From Duganella rivi (GTDB lineage Bacteria > Pseudomonadota > Gammaproteobacteria > Burkholderiales > Burkholderiaceae_D): 64,000 nt of DNA. Shown here one piece after another: positions 1 through 9,201 of the stretch (position 1 is the stretch's first letter; every line of letters starts with the position of its first letter). The notes beneath the pieces are model-generated. The model saw only the letters and a list, made by a program, of their open reading frames with translations. It did no database searches and was not told where the DNA came from. The stretch spans positions 62,001 to 126,000 of the forward strand of contig NZ_WWCK01000003.1 in assembly GCF_009857435.1 (NCBI RefSeq), given 5' to 3'. The position numbers and the translations under genes were made by a program.

Positions 1-227
1 TGGGCATGCAGCAGGCCATCGTCAGCATGGATCAAATCACGCAGCAGAATCTGGCCTTGGTTCAGCAAGCGGCTGCTGCAGCGAGTACTTTGCAGCGGCA
101 AGCGGTCTACCTATCGGAGGCGGTGGCCATCTTCAAGCTGGACGAAGGCATCGAGCCACCCGACGCCACCCGTCCAGCAGGCAGTGCCCGCATCGTCCGC
201 CTACGCTTGGCTTCCGTGCGCAGCTAA
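1..227 (+). CDS. methyl-accepting chemotaxis protein, C-terminal fragment (cut by window edge)
   Basis: The reading frame enters from the left edge and ends at a stop near 227. The visible residues (MDQITQQNLALV followed by an alanine-rich stretch) match the end of the cytoplasmic signalling helix of chemoreceptors, and the chemoreceptor at 1365-3026 has the same motif near its own C-terminus ([12 protein letters not shown]). The sensor, HAMP and hairpin tip lie outside the window, so ligand and topology cannot be judged. No CheB/CheR-binding pentapeptide is visible at the C-terminus. Its last 27 bases overlap the convergent gene ending at 201. Confidence 0.8.
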   Translation, partial: GMQQAIVSMDQITQQNLALVQQAAAAASTLQRQAVYLSEAVAIFKLDEGIEPPDATRPAGSARIVRLRLASVRS

Positions 228-629
228 CTTACTCCACCGGTCGCCTTGCTGCTGGATGTAGCGAGCGTAGACGTATTTCCACGGCATGGCGAGCGGGATA
301 ATGATCACGAACAGGCATTCGAAAGTCGTGCTCATAATGGCTTCATCCACGACGCCGCTTTGCCACGCGGGCAGGGCGACGATTAGCAGCCAGATGGTTT
401 TCCACGTCAGTTCCCAGAACAGCACCGGCAGCATTTGCAGCGGGTAGCGAATTCCGAGCACGCACAGCAAACTAAACGCCGCCAGCATGCACTTCACCAC
501 GCCCTGCGACAAGCCCCAAGGTTGGGCGTGATGAATCACGCCAGGCCATACCACCAGCCCCAATCCCACCACGATAATCAAATACACAGCTCTCAGCGAA
601 TACAGGCGAAACAGCGATACGTGTGGCAT
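201..629 (-). CDS. small inner-membrane protein, function unknown
   Basis: 142 residues with about four hydrophobic segments (roughly residues 12-32, 45-65, 68-88 and 100-118), so an inner-membrane protein. I do not recognise the family. A good ribosome-binding site (AAGGAG, 7 bases before the ATG) supports the start. It is the last gene of a minus-strand set led by the ArsR-type regulator at 912-1238 and the small protein at 666-902, with a 36-base gap upstream, so co-transcription with the regulator is likely. Its 3' end overlaps the tail of the convergent chemoreceptor fragment by 27 bases. Confidence 0.7.
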   Translation of the reverse strand: MPHVSLFRLYSLRAVYLIIVVGLGLVVWPGVIHHAQPWGLSQGVVKCMLAAFSLLCVLGIRYPLQMLPVLFWELTWKTIWLLIVALPAWQSGVVDEAIMSTTFECLFVIIIPLAMPWKYVYARYIQQQGDRWSKLAAHGSQA

Positions 630-665
630 GGTGCGGCTCCTTGGTGTTAGTTCGTGTTGGTTAGA

Positions 666-902
666 TTATTCGACTTCCTTGAGTACTTTTTCGATGCCGG
701 CCACGCGCGCTTGCAGATCGGCCAGCGCAGCGGCGGTTTTCTCTTGCGCTGCGACGGCGCGTTCGGCGATCAGGCGATACGCTTCTTCACCCTCTGCCTG
801 CAACTTCGCCTTCTTGATGGCGACGATGAAGCGCATGCCGAAGATCAGAAAGATCGTCGCCAGCGGCATGAAGATGGTCAGCAGGTAAATCGGTTCAGAC
901 AT
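666..902 (-). CDS. small membrane-anchored coiled-coil protein, function unknown
   Basis: 78 residues: one N-terminal transmembrane helix (about residues 5-28, with two internal methionines) followed by a charged, alanine-rich helix likely to form a coiled coil (about 32-78). The layout resembles small envelope proteins such as PspB, but I see no specific motif and do not assign the family. An AGAGG ribosome-binding site sits 6 bases before the ATG. It begins 9 bases after the ArsR-type regulator and precedes the membrane protein at 201-629, so the three probably form one regulated operon. Confidence 0.7.
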   Translation of the reverse strand: MSEPIYLLTIFMPLATIFLIFGMRFIVAIKKAKLQAEGEEAYRLIAERAVAAQEKTAAALADLQARVAGIEKVLKEVE

Positions 903-911
903 AAGACGCCT

Positions 912-1238
912 CTATTTTTCAGGGTTGTTAGTCAAGGTTTTTACTGCTTCGGCAATCGCGGCCGGCGACAGATCGATGGCGAAGGGCGCGGCCTCAAAAA
1001 AATTCAGCGCCTTACCGTCTTCGGACAGTTCGAGCTGGCTGGAGACCAGGCCCGCTTCCTCCAGCTTCTGCAAATGCAGATGCAGCAAAGGGCGGCTGAT
1101 ATTCAACTCACGGGCCAACTGGCTGACGTAATTCCGTCCACCCGCCGCCAGCGCCCCCACCACCCGCAAACGATGCGGATTAGACAGCGCCGAAAGCGCC
1201 GCCAACAACTGATCGCCTGTGAGATGTTTTGATTTCAT
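912..1238 (-). CDS. ArsR-type winged-helix transcriptional regulator
   Basis: 108 residues forming a single winged helix-turn-helix domain: ALSNPHRLRV (first helix), the recognition segment around YVSQLARELNISRPLLHLHL, and the wing near GLVSSQLELSEDGKALNFFE. This is the ArsR/SmtB fold. No cysteine cluster for metal sensing is present, so a metal ligand is not supported. The frame is open further upstream (to about 1355), but the ATG at 1238 matches the usual family N-terminus. The promoter at 1245-1273 places the transcription start at or next to this ATG, so the mRNA is probably leaderless. It likely represses itself and the two membrane-protein genes behind it. Confidence 0.82.
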   Translation of the reverse strand: MKSKHLTGDQLLAALSALSNPHRLRVVGALAAGGRNYVSQLARELNISRPLLHLHLQKLEEAGLVSSQLELSEDGKALNFFEAAPFAIDLSPAAIAEAVKTLTNNPEK

Positions 1239-1244
1239 GTGTAA

Positions 1245-1273
1245 AGAATATCTGACAGGTGTCAGCAAGTCAA
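1245..1273 (-). promoter_or_regulatory. sigma70 promoter with inverted-repeat operator in the spacer
   Basis: On the minus strand: TTGACT (1268-1273), a 17-base spacer, then TATTCT (1245-1250). The spacer holds the inverted repeat CTGACACCTGTCAG (1252-1265), with 6-bp arms and a 2-base centre. The expected +1 lies about 7 bases after the -10, which is the A of the regulator's ATG at 1238. This layout predicts autorepression and a leaderless mRNA; both are inference. Confidence 0.65.
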
Positions 1274-1335
1274 AGCTTTTTTTTAAAAGCGGCATTACTG
1301 CGGAGGGAAAGGCGGGGGGAGGGCGGCGGCGGCTT

Positions 1336-1353
1336 GGGCCGCGAGTGCGGCCC
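1336..1353 (-). terminator. GC-rich hairpin after the chemoreceptor gene (weak terminator candidate)
   Basis: GGGCCGC and GCGGCCC flank a 4-base loop, 12 bases beyond the stop of the chemoreceptor gene at 1365. There is no U-tract on the minus strand, so this is at best a weak or Rho-assisted terminator, or a 3'-end-protecting hairpin. Confidence 0.35.
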
Positions 1354-1364
1354 ATTGGGGGCGT

Positions 1365-3026
1365 TCAAACGGTTTCGCTATTTTCCATCTTGCTGTTGCT
1401 CTTCGACAAGCGCTTGAGTGGTTTAGCCTGAAGGGTCGCTGGCGCGTGCTGTGCCACGCCGGCCAAGCGGAAGGCACTGACCACCAGGTTCAAGCTGTTA
1501 ACTTGATCCTGCATGGCCTGTGCCGCCGCCGCGGCTTCTTCGACCAGTGCGGCGTTCTGCTGGGTGACGTCGTCCATCTGGGTGACAGCGTTATTGATTT
1601 GCTCGATGCCAGCCGACTGCTCCTGGCTGGCCATCATGATTTCGGACATGATATCGGTGACCCGCTTGACGCTGGAAACCACTTCCTCCATGGTGGCGCC
1701 GGCCTGTTCGACCAGGCGGTTGCCTGCTTGTACCTTATCGACCGAATCGCCGATCAGCTCCTTGATCTCCTTGGCGGCGGCGGCGCTGCGCTGCGCCAGC
1801 GTGCGCACTTCGCTGGCGACCACGGCAAAGCCACGTCCTTGCTCGCCTGCACGCGCCGCTTCCACTGCCGCATTCAAGGCCAGGATATTGGTCTGGAAGG
1901 CAATGCTGTCAATGACCGCGATGATGTCGACAATTTTGTGGGCGGAATTGTCGATCGCCGCCATGGTGTCGACCACTTGCGCCACGACCGCGCCGCCTTT
2001 GGCCGCAACGTCGGAGGCGCTGACGGCCAGTCCGTTGGCCTGACGCGCGCGGTCGGTATTCAGGCGAACCGTGCTGGTGAGTTCTTCCATGGACGAGGCG
2101 GTTTCCTCCAGCGTGCTGGCTTGCTGTTCGGTTCGCGACGACAGGTCGAGATTGCCATTGGCGATCTGGCCGGCCGCGCTGGCAATCGTGTCGCTGCTGT
2201 TGTAGACCTGGCCGACGATGCGCACCAGGCCCTCGCGCATGGTCAACATGGCATGCAGCAGGCTGTGCTTGTCGCCCGGGCGCGGATGGATGGCGACGGT
2301 CAGGTTGCCGGCGGCGATTTCATTGGCAATCGCCGCCGCCTGGCCCGGTTCGCAACCGAGTTGGCGCACCAGGCCGCGCGTGATGAGCCATGCGGCGACG
2401 GCGCTGGTCAACAAGGCCAGTGTGCCGACGGTCAGCATCTGGTTGCGGGCGCGATCATAGGCGGCTTCAGCCTGCGCCACTGCTTCGGTATTTTGCTGCT
2501 CTTCCAGCGTGCTCAGCTTGCGTAGCAGTTCCCACCATTTTTTTTGCACCGGGCGGAACTGGTAGCGCAACAGCTGGTAAGCCTGATCCTGTTGTTGATT
2601 CAGGGCCAGGTTCTGCGCCTGCTGGTAGAACGGCGCTGCCAACTCGCCTTGCTGTCGTATCTCTTTCAGCAGCGCTATTTCTTCCGGCGTGGTCAAGTTG
2701 GTGTCGCTGAACATCTGGTTAAGCTTGGCCATCGTTTCGGTGTATTTTTTTTTCTGGTCGTCGATACGCTTGATTTCCAGCTGGATCTCCTTCTCCTCTT
2801 TCAGCAGGATCAGGTTGCGCAGCGCGAGTGCGCGCTCGGTGACCGTTAAGTCCATCGCTTGCGCCAGCCGGATTTCGACATCGTTTACCTTGGTGATTTC
2901 AATCATGCGCCCCTGGATTTGCCGCATACTGGCTAGCCCCAGCACGATAATCAGCAACAGCAGCGCAGATACCAGGCTGAAGCCCAAGCCCAAGCGACGA
3001 GCAACCGACAGATTTTTCAATATCAT
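1365..3026 (-). CDS. methyl-accepting chemotaxis protein
   Basis: 553 residues. An N-terminal transmembrane helix (about 10-32) is followed by a periplasmic four-helix-bundle-type sensor region (about 35-185), a second transmembrane helix near 190-210, a HAMP linker, and the conserved cytoplasmic hairpin (tip motif [20 protein letters not shown]). The Tar-like sensor gives no ligand. The C-terminus lacks an NWETF-type pentapeptide, so adaptation enzymes would have to be recruited otherwise. I chose the ATG at 3026 because GGAGG sits 5 bases before it; the frame extends to 3050 without a comparable site. It is probably transcribed alone. Confidence 0.9.
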   Translation of the reverse strand: MILKNLSVARRLGLGFSLVSALLLLIIVLGLASMRQIQGRMIEITKVNDVEIRLAQAMDLTVTERALALRNLILLKEEKEIQLEIKRIDDQKKKYTETMAKLNQMFSDTNLTTPEEIALLKEIRQQGELAAPFYQQAQNLALNQQQDQAYQLLRYQFRPVQKKWWELLRKLSTLEEQQNTEAVAQAEAAYDRARNQMLTVGTLALLTSAVAAWLITRGLVRQLGCEPGQAAAIANEIAAGNLTVAIHPRPGDKHSLLHAMLTMREGLVRIVGQVYNSSDTIASAAGQIANGNLDLSSRTEQQASTLEETASSMEELTSTVRLNTDRARQANGLAVSASDVAAKGGAVVAQVVDTMAAIDNSAHKIVDIIAVIDSIAFQTNILALNAAVEAARAGEQGRGFAVVASEVRTLAQRSAAAAKEIKELIGDSVDKVQAGNRLVEQAGATMEEVVSSVKRVTDIMSEIMMASQEQSAGIEQINNAVTQMDDVTQQNAALVEEAAAAAQAMQDQVNSLNLVVSAFRLAGVAQHAPATLQAKPLKRLSKSNSKMENSETV

Positions 3027-3176
3027 GTTTACCTCCGAGGTAATTTCCATGCAACAAGTTTTTGTAAAGTACTTGCATGATAGGCGATAAAAAAAGCTGG
3101 ATTGTCGTCAATAGTCACAGTCGTTTTCGCGTGCGCAAATATAATCCGCTTGACTACTTGGTGATCCGCGCAGAAA

Positions 3177-3206
3177 TGAAAAAGCCCGGCGCGAAGGCCG
3201 GGCTTT
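3177..3206 (-). terminator. intrinsic terminator of the gcv operon
   Basis: AAAGCCCGGC and GCCGGGCTTT form a 10-bp stem around a 6-base loop. Read on the minus strand the stem runs into a T-run (GGGCTTTTTCATT), 18 bases beyond the gcvP stop. This fits Rho-independent termination of gcvT-gcvH-gcvP. Confidence 0.85.
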
Positions 3207-3223
3207 GAAAGGAGGCGACTAGC

Positions 3224-6118
3224 TTACTCGTAGTCGCTCATCGGGGCGCAGCCGCAGAACAGGTTGCGGTCGCCGTAGACGTTGTCGGCGCGGCCGACTG
3301 GTGGCCAGTACTTTTGCTTGCGCAGCGATGGCACTGGATAGGCAGCCACTTCGCGCGAGTACTTGCGATCCCATACGTCAGCGGTCAGCACTTCCGCAGT
3401 GTGCGGCGCAAATTTCAGCGGGTTGTTCAGCTTGTCGAACTCGCCGCTTTCCACTTTGGCGATCTCGCCGCGAATCGCGATCATGGCGTCGATGAAGCGA
3501 TCCATCTCGGCTTTCGATTCCGACTCGGTCGGCTCGATCATCAGCGTGCCCGGCACCGGGAACGACATGGTCGGTGCGTGGAAGCCGAAGTCCATCAGGC
3601 GCTTGGCCACGTCTTCGTTCGAGATGCCGGTTGCATCTTGCAGCGGACGCAGGTCGATGATGCACTCGTGCGCCACCAGGCCGTCGTGGCCCGTGTACAG
3701 CACCGGGTAGTGCGGCGACAGGCGACGGGCGATGTAGTTGGCGCCCAGGATCGCGGTTTCGGTCGCAGCGGTCAGGCCTTCTGCGCCCATCATGGCGATG
3801 TACATCCACGAAATTGGCAGGATCGATGCCGAGCCATATGGCGCAGCCGATACCGAACCGATACCTGCGTTGTCGCGGATGTAGCCGTTCGAACGCTGGT
3901 TCGGCAGGAACTTGGCCAGGTGCGCGCCGACGCCGATAGGGCCAACGCCTGGGCCGCCACCGCCGTGCGGAATGCAGAAGGTTTTGTGCAGGTTCAGATG
4001 CGATACGTCGCCGCCGAACGCGCCCGGTGCGGCCACGCCCACCAGTGCATTCATGTTGGCGCCGTCGACGTACACCTGGCCGCCGTGGCTATGCACGATG
4101 TCGCACAGTTCGCGGATGCCTTCTTCGAACACGCCGTGGGTCGAAGGGTAGGTGACCATCACGCAGGCCAGGTTCTTCGAGTGCAGTTCGGCCTTGGCTT
4201 TCAAGTCAGCCAGATCGACGTTGCCGTTTTCGTCGCAAGCGGTAACCACCACTTGCATGCCGACCATCGAAGCCGATGCCGGGTTGGTGCCGTGCGCCGA
4301 CGATGGAATCAGGCAGATGTTGCGGTGGCCTTCGCCACGCGACTGGTGGTAAGCCTGGATCACCAGCAGGCCGGCGTATTCGCCCTGCGAGCCGGCGTTT
4401 GGTTGCAGCGAGACGGCAGCGTAGCCAGTGACTGCGCACAGCATCTCTTCCAGCGACGCGATCATCTCGCGGTAGCCCACGGTTTGCGACTCTGGCGCGA
4501 ACGGGTGGATGGTCGAGAATTCCGGCCAAGTCACTGGGATCATTTCGCTGGTGGCGTTCAGCTTCATGGTGCAGGAGCCCAGCGGGATCATGGTGCGATC
4601 CAGCGCCAGATCTTTGTCGGCCAGCGAACGCAGGTAACGCAGCATCTCGGTTTCCGAGTGGTAGCGGTTGAATACTGGGTGCGTCAGGTATTCCGACGAA
4701 CGCGCCAGCGCTTCCGGGAAGTGACGTTCAACGGTGGCTTCCACGGTGTCGAAGTCCGGGCCATGGGCAGGGCCGCCGACTGGGTGCGAGAACACAGTCC
4801 ACAGCAGCGCGATGTCTTCGCGGGTGGTGGTTTCGTCCAGCGACACGCCGACGTGCGAGGCGTCGATCACGCGCAGGTTGACGCCGTGCGAGTGCGCCGA
4901 TGCGTGCAGCTGCTCGGCGTTTTTCACGGCCACGGTCAGGGTGTCGAACCAGGTGTCGTTGGTGACGGTGTAGCCCAGCGTCTTCAGGTTCGACGCCAGC
5001 ACGCCGGTCAGGCGGTGCACGCGCTTGGCGATTTGCTGCAGGCCTTTCGGGCCGTGGTAGACGGCGTACATCGACGCCATCACTGCCAGCAGTACCTGCG
5101 CGGTGCAGATGTTCGAGGTGGCTTTTTCGCGGCGGATGTGCTGCTCGCGGGTTTGCAGCGCCAGGCGGTAAGCCTTGTTGCCCTGCGCGTCGATGGTGAC
5201 GCCTACCAGGCGGCCCGGCATCGAGCGTTTGAACTCATCGCGGGTGGCCATGTAGCCGGCGTGCGGGCCGCCGAAGCCCAGCGGTACGCCGAAGCGCTGC
5301 GAGTTACCGACAACCACGTCCGCGCCCCATTCGCCCGGTGGCGTCAGCATGGTCAGCGCCAGCAGGTCGGCGGCGGCAACCACCATCGCGCCTTTGGCTT
5401 TAACGGCTTCCACGTCGGCTTTGTAATCGCGCACATTGCCGTTCACGCCTGGGTATTGCAGCAGCACGCCGAAGCATTCGCCCACGGCAGCCAGTTCGGC
5501 AGGGTGGAAGGTTTTAACGATGATGTCCAGCGGCTTGGCGCGGGTCTGCACCACTTCCAGCGTTTGCGGCAGCACGTCGTCGGCCACGTAGAACACGTTC
5601 GATTTCGATTTGCTCACGCGCTGGATCAGCGTCATGGCTTCCGCAGCGGCGGTGCCTTCGTCCAGCATCGACGCGTTGGCGATACCCATGCCGGTCAGGT
5701 CGGTGATGGTTTGCTGGAAGTTCAGGATCGCTTCCAGACGGCCTTGCGAAATCTCTGGCTGGTATGGCGTGTACGCGGTGTACCACGCTGGGTTTTCAAA
5801 GATGTTACGCAGGACGACGTTAGGCGTCAGCGTGTTGTAGTAGCCCTGGCCGATCAGCGACTTGAGCACCTTGTTTTTCGAAGCGATTTTTTTCAGCTTG
5901 TTCAGCGCTTCGTTTTCCGGCATCGGCTGGGTGTAGGCGCCCAGTGGCAGGGCTTCCTTGTTGCGGATGTTGGCCGGAACGATGGCGTCGATCAGGGCAG
6001 CGCGCGTGGCGTAGCCGAGTACCGACAGCATTTCCTGCTGTTCGGCGGCGTCTGGGCCGATGTGACGGGCGATAAAGGCGTCGCGCGCTTCGAGTTGGGT
6101 CAGGCTGGTGCGGGTCAT
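3224..6118 (-). CDS. gcvP: glycine dehydrogenase (decarboxylating), P protein
   Basis: 964 residues, the full length of the single-chain P protein. It decarboxylates glycine with pyridoxal phosphate and passes the aminomethyl group to the lipoyl arm of GcvH, in the cytoplasm. Both halves are present: the N-terminal half opens with [12 protein letters not shown], and the C-terminal half carries the PLP lysine in [16 protein letters not shown]. It is the last gene of the minus-strand operon gcvT-gcvH-gcvP; a GC-rich stem-loop lies in the 75-base gap after gcvH and an intrinsic terminator follows the stop. The glycine riboswitch far upstream should control it. The ribosome-binding site before its ATG is weak. 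Confidence 0.97.
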   Translation of the reverse strand: MTRTSLTQLEARDAFIARHIGPDAAEQQEMLSVLGYATRAALIDAIVPANIRNKEALPLGAYTQPMPENEALNKLKKIASKNKVLKSLIGQGYYNTLTPNVVLRNIFENPAWYTAYTPYQPEISQGRLEAILNFQQTITDLTGMGIANASMLDEGTAAAEAMTLIQRVSKSKSNVFYVADDVLPQTLEVVQTRAKPLDIIVKTFHPAELAAVGECFGVLLQYPGVNGNVRDYKADVEAVKAKGAMVVAAADLLALTMLTPPGEWGADVVVGNSQRFGVPLGFGGPHAGYMATRDEFKRSMPGRLVGVTIDAQGNKAYRLALQTREQHIRREKATSNICTAQVLLAVMASMYAVYHGPKGLQQIAKRVHRLTGVLASNLKTLGYTVTNDTWFDTLTVAVKNAEQLHASAHSHGVNLRVIDASHVGVSLDETTTREDIALLWTVFSHPVGGPAHGPDFDTVEATVERHFPEALARSSEYLTHPVFNRYHSETEMLRYLRSLADKDLALDRTMIPLGSCTMKLNATSEMIPVTWPEFSTIHPFAPESQTVGYREMIASLEEMLCAVTGYAAVSLQPNAGSQGEYAGLLVIQAYHQSRGEGHRNICLIPSSAHGTNPASASMVGMQVVVTACDENGNVDLADLKAKAELHSKNLACVMVTYPSTHGVFEEGIRELCDIVHSHGGQVYVDGANMNALVGVAAPGAFGGDVSHLNLHKTFCIPHGGGGPGVGPIGVGAHLAKFLPNQRSNGYIRDNAGIGSVSAAPYGSASILPISWMYIAMMGAEGLTAATETAILGANYIARRLSPHYPVLYTGHDGLVAHECIIDLRPLQDATGISNEDVAKRLMDFGFHAPTMSFPVPGTLMIEPTESESKAEMDRFIDAMIAIRGEIAKVESGEFDKLNNPLKFAPHTAEVLTADVWDRKYSREVAAYPVPSLRKQKYWPPVGRADNVYGDRNLFCGCAPMSDYE

Positions 6119-6158
6119 GATATGGCGAGGGCAGAGAAAAGAGGGCAGGAGGGCGGTC

Positions 6159-6178
6159 GTCCCCGCTCTCGCGGGGAC
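6159..6178 (-). other. stem-loop between gcvH and gcvP
   Basis: GTCCCCGC and GCGGGGAC form a perfect 8-bp stem. On the minus-strand transcript the loop is GAGA, a GNRA tetraloop. No U-tract follows, so it is probably an mRNA-stabilising or processing element in the gcvH-gcvP gap rather than a terminator. Confidence 0.5.
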
Positions 6179-6193
6179 TTATGCAGAGCGGTA

Positions 6194-6571
6194 TTAACCG
6201 ATGTTTTTGCCGTAGGCAGCTGCGTCCAGCAGGCCGTTGATGGCGCCGGCGTCGGCTGGCTTGATCTTGAACAGCCAGTTGGCGTAGGCATCGGCGTTGA
6301 TCGACTCAGGCGCGTTCACGACTTCGTCGTTCACTGCCACGACTTCACCCGCCACTGGAGCGTAGATGTCGCTGGCGGCCTTCACCGATTCCACCACGGC
6401 GGCATCGTCGCCGGCGCCGTAGGTCGTGCCGACTTTCGGCAGTTCGACGAAGACGATATCGCCCAGTGCGTCCTGCGCGTACTCGGTGATGCCAACGGTG
6501 ACAGTGCCGTCGGCTTCAGCGCGTACCCACTCGTGGGATTCGGTGTACTTCAGGTCTGCAGGAATGTTCAT
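6194..6571 (-). CDS. gcvH: glycine cleavage system H protein
   Basis: 125 residues, normal for the family. H protein carries lipoate and shuttles the aminomethyl intermediate between P, T and L proteins. The lipoylated lysine lies in [14 protein letters not shown], within the usual flattened beta-barrel sequence; the N-terminus ([11 protein letters not shown]) is also characteristic. A GGAG site 7 bases before the ATG supports the start. It lies 41 bases after gcvT in the same operon. The L protein (lipoamide dehydrogenase) is not in this window. Confidence 0.97.
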   Translation of the reverse strand: MNIPADLKYTESHEWVRAEADGTVTVGITEYAQDALGDIVFVELPKVGTTYGAGDDAAVVESVKAASDIYAPVAGEVVAVNDEVVNAPESINADAYANWLFKIKPADAGAINGLLDAAAYGKNIG

Positions 6572-6612
6572 GTAAGGCTCCAGATGGATGAGAGGTGTTT
6601 ATTTAATTAAAC

Positions 6613-7725
6613 TTAAACTGCCAGGATTTTACCGTTGCGAACGAACGGCAATTTAACCACAGACGCGGCCAGCTTCTTGTCGCGGATTTCCACGTGCACG
6701 GTGTCGCCGACGTTCACGCCCATCGGCACGCGCGCCAGCGCAATCGCTTGCTGCATGGTCGGGCTGAAGGTGCCGCTGGTGATTTCGCCGGTGGCGTCAG
6801 TGCCGGCCACGATGACTTTCTGGTGGGCGCGCAGCACGCCGCCTTTTTCCCGCAGGATCAGGCCGACGAATTGGGCGTTTTGGCCCAGTGCTTGCAGGGC
6901 AGCCTTGCCGATGAAATCACGCTCGGAGACCAGGTCGATAGTCCATGCCAGGCCGGCGTCCAGCGGGTTCACGGTTTCGTCCATGTCCTGGCCGTACAGG
7001 TTCATGCCGGCTTCCAGGCGCAGGGTGTCGCGCGCGCCCAGGCCTGCTGGCTTCACGCCGGCGGCAACCAGCGCGTTCCACAGGTTTTCGGCCTGCTCTG
7101 CAGCGACGCCGATTTCAAAACCGTCTTCGCCGGTGTAGCCGGTGCGGGCGATCATCGCTTCGCCGAAAGCGGCGCTCTGCGCGAAGGCGACGTTGAACGG
7201 CTTCATTTCAGCCGTGCCTTCTTTCGATTCCGGGATCACTTCCCATACCTTGGCGCGGGCGTTCGGGCCTTGCACGGCGATCAGCGCCATCGCGTTGGCG
7301 CCATCGCGGCGCTGGGTGATGGTCAGGCCGGTGGTGTTTTGAGCCTGCATCCACGCCACGTCTTTTTCAGCGGTGCCGGCGTTGACCACCAGGCGGAACC
7401 AATTCTCGTTGATGAAGTAGACGATCAGGTCGTCGATCACGAAGCCCTGCGGGTTCAGCATGCAGGAGTACAGTGCTTTGCCCGACACTTGCAGCTTGTC
7501 GACGTTGTTGGCCAGCAGGCCGCGCAGGAAGCCGCGCACATTGTCGCCCTTGATGTCGACCACGCACATGTGGGCCACGTCGAACATGCCGACGTCGGTG
7601 CGCACGGCGTTGTGTTCTTCGATCTGCGAACCGTAGTTGACCGGCATATCCCAGCCGCCGAAATCGACCATGCGGGCGCCGGCTGCGCGGTGAGCGTTAT
7701 TAAGTGGGGTAGCTTTGAGCGTCAT
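6613..7725 (-). CDS. gcvT: aminomethyltransferase, glycine cleavage system T protein
   Basis: 370 residues, full length. T protein releases ammonia from the H-protein-bound intermediate and transfers the methylene group to tetrahydrofolate. Typical segments are visible: [19 protein letters not shown] near the N-terminus, a central folate-binding fold (YTGEDGFEI), and the C-terminal barrel with [16 protein letters not shown]. It is first in the operon. The ATG lies about 55 bases beyond the second aptamer of the glycine riboswitch, with a GGA site 7 bases before it, so the expression platform sits in 7726-7780. Confidence 0.97.
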   Translation of the reverse strand: MTLKATPLNNAHRAAGARMVDFGGWDMPVNYGSQIEEHNAVRTDVGMFDVAHMCVVDIKGDNVRGFLRGLLANNVDKLQVSGKALYSCMLNPQGFVIDDLIVYFINENWFRLVVNAGTAEKDVAWMQAQNTTGLTITQRRDGANAMALIAVQGPNARAKVWEVIPESKEGTAEMKPFNVAFAQSAAFGEAMIARTGYTGEDGFEIGVAAEQAENLWNALVAAGVKPAGLGARDTLRLEAGMNLYGQDMDETVNPLDAGLAWTIDLVSERDFIGKAALQALGQNAQFVGLILREKGGVLRAHQKVIVAGTDATGEITSGTFSPTMQQAIALARVPMGVNVGDTVHVEIRDKKLAASVVKLPFVRNGKILAV

Positions 7726-7780
7726 GGTACGTTCCGAACGAAAAGAGGTTAACAGGGAATGCCAATGATTCCAAAAACCC

Positions 7781-7958
7781 CTCTGTCCTTGGTACCTGAG
7801 AGATAGCGGGGATGAATATCCCGCACGCCCCTTCGGTGGATTGCCGCTGCAATCTCTCTCCAGAGTTTGAGCTCATTCAGAGCCCCTTGACCAGTCCTTT
7901 TGCCTGAGAGTTTTTGGGTAGTGCCCCTTCGGCGGCAACGCTGGATTGCCCTCTCCCG
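7781..7958 (-). promoter_or_regulatory. tandem glycine riboswitch (gcvT type)
   Basis: On the minus strand two similar aptamers follow one another: the first at about 7958-7891 (GGGAGAGGGC ... CGCCGAAGGGGC ... AACTCTCAGGCAAAAGGAC) and the second at about 7865-7781 (CTGGAGAGAG ... CACCGAAGGGGC ... TATCTCTCAGGTACCAAGGAC). The repeated CCGAAGGGGC and CTCTCAGG cores are the signature of the gcvT glycine aptamer. A linker of about 25 bases joins them. It lies directly before gcvT and most likely switches the gcv operon on when glycine is abundant, as in other tandem glycine riboswitches. The sign of control here is inferred. Confidence 0.95.
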
Positions 7959-7971
7959 ATCAAGACTCGGG

Positions 7972-8000
7972 AATATATGCCAGAAGGGCCTGAATGTCAA
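7972..8000 (-). promoter_or_regulatory. strong sigma70 promoter of the gcv operon
   Basis: Minus strand: TTGACA (7995-8000), a 17-base spacer, TATATT (7972-7977). The predicted start near 7965 is just ahead of the first glycine aptamer, giving a leader of about 240 bases before gcvT. Confidence 0.85.
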
Positions 8001-8089
8001 TCTTGCCTGGCCGCGCACGACTGAGCTCAGCGGAAACAGTTTAAGCAACAATTTGCTAGAATAAATCACACTAATTTGAGAGCCCAGCC

Positions 8090-8650
8090 ATGAGCCAAGA
8101 CGATACGAGTTACGAAGGACAGGCGTGGTTCACGCTGTCGGGAGATGTTAATAGCGACATGGTGCGCCGCGTGTTCGATGCCGTGGCCGACATGACCGAG
8201 GATCGCGTGACTACCGCCCATATCCTGATCCAATCCAACGGCGGCTACGTCAGCGACGGCATCTGCCTGTACAACTACCTGAGCAAGCTGCCGATCAAGA
8301 TCGTTACCTACAATGCCGGCGCGGTGGCGTCGATTGCGGTGATTTTGTTCCTGGCAGGTGCTGAGCGCTATGCCAGCGAGACCGCGCGCTTCATGGTGCA
8401 CAAGTCGCATGCCAGCGCACCGCATGGCGCGCGGCCGGATGCGCTGCGCATTATCGTGGAAGGCTTGCAGGCCGACGATGCCCGCACCGAGCAAATCCTG
8501 CGCAATCACGTGGAGCTCACCGAAGAGCATTGGCGCGTGCATGAATATTCAGATCTGCATTTGACGGCGGCGGAGGCGTTGAAGGTGGGGATGATACGGC
8601 AGGTCAGTGATTTCGAGCCGCCGGGCGGGCTGCGGGTGACGAACATCTAA
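8090..8650 (+). CDS. ClpP-like serine protease
   Basis: 186 residues with the ClpP/crotonase-type fold. The likely triad is Ser81 (GAVASIAV), His104 (ARFMVHKS) and Asp155 (YSDLHLTAAEAL), placed as in ClpP; the oxyanion region is SNGGYVSDG. It differs clearly from housekeeping ClpP (the nucleophile is followed by IAV, not MGA) and no clpX or tig is beside it, so it is probably a paralogue of unknown partner. It is divergent from the gcv operon, with about 125 bases between the two likely starts. A TAGAAT (8057-8062) could be its -10 but has no good -35. Confidence 0.8.
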   Translation: MSQDDTSYEGQAWFTLSGDVNSDMVRRVFDAVADMTEDRVTTAHILIQSNGGYVSDGICLYNYLSKLPIKIVTYNAGAVASIAVILFLAGAERYASETARFMVHKSHASAPHGARPDALRIIVEGLQADDARTEQILRNHVELTEEHWRVHEYSDLHLTAAEALKVGMIRQVSDFEPPGGLRVTNI

Positions 8651-8708
8651 ACCGGAAGGAAGGGCATGCGGCGCGGGGGAAAGCGCCGCATGTAGCGCTG
8701 CGTGTTAC

Positions 8709-8906
8709 TTAGCGGTTGCCGGACTTGTTGCCGTCATTTTTGTGGCTTTGACGGCCGGCTTCCACGTGCTGGTCGTGGGTGCCGCCTTGGGTGCCGCTGC
8801 CCGAACCGCCGGACGAGCCTTTGCCGCCAGATTGCTTATTGGTGCTTTGGCTGCCACCTTGGTTGCCACTCTGCTTGCTACTGCCACCTTTTTGGTTCGC
8901 GTTCAT
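8709..8906 (-). CDS. small Gly/Ser/Gln/Lys-rich hydrophilic protein, probably stress-related
   Basis: 65 residues starting MNANQKGGSSK, almost entirely Gly, Ser, Gln, Asn and Lys, with no predicted fold and no membrane segment. An AAGGA site 6 bases before the ATG at 8906 supports this start; the longer open frame to 9293 has no such support. The composition recalls the small KGG/YciG-type stress proteins, but the repeated motif of that family is not clearly present, so the relation is tentative. It is divergently arranged with the DUF1631 gene; the 295 bases between them hold no feature I can support. Confidence 0.6.
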   Translation of the reverse strand: MNANQKGGSSKQSGNQGGSQSTNKQSGGKGSSGGSGSGTQGGTHDQHVEAGRQSHKNDGNKSGNR

Positions 8907-9201
8907 TTTGATTCCTTTACGAAGTGAAAGAATGCCCAGAGACGCGTTCGCATTTCTGGTGGGGCAATGATGCGTTTTCGCTGCGGTGGTCGGTATCGGA
9001 GTTCCCCTAGTGGATGTGTAGGAGCATGGCTTGCTGGGCGCTAGTAGCCAAAGTGCAACCTTGTCGTTTGAACTGCACCGAAGTTGCTGGAAGCCAGCAA
9101 AATACGCGAAATATTGCCTATTCTTGGTTTCATGGTATTGCTTTGTGGAAACGCTGTGTAACAATACGGGGTAGAGATGATTTAACTCAGCAGGATCGCC
9201 C

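Noticed and set aside
3027..3180. Flagellar sigma28 promoter expected before the chemoreceptor gene
   Set aside because: No TAAA and GCCGATAA pair at the right spacing; the sigma70-like TTGACG with TTATCG at 16 bases is too weak to call.
3314..6610. Plus-strand open frame of 1098 codons opposite gcvP and gcvH
   Set aside because: It mirrors the strong third-position G+C of two well-identified genes, has no recognisable domains and is rich in Arg, His, Val and Gln, typical of antisense frames in GC-rich DNA.
7749..8069. 106-codon minus-strand open frame upstream of gcvT
   Set aside because: It covers the gcv promoter and both glycine aptamers, which explain the sequence.
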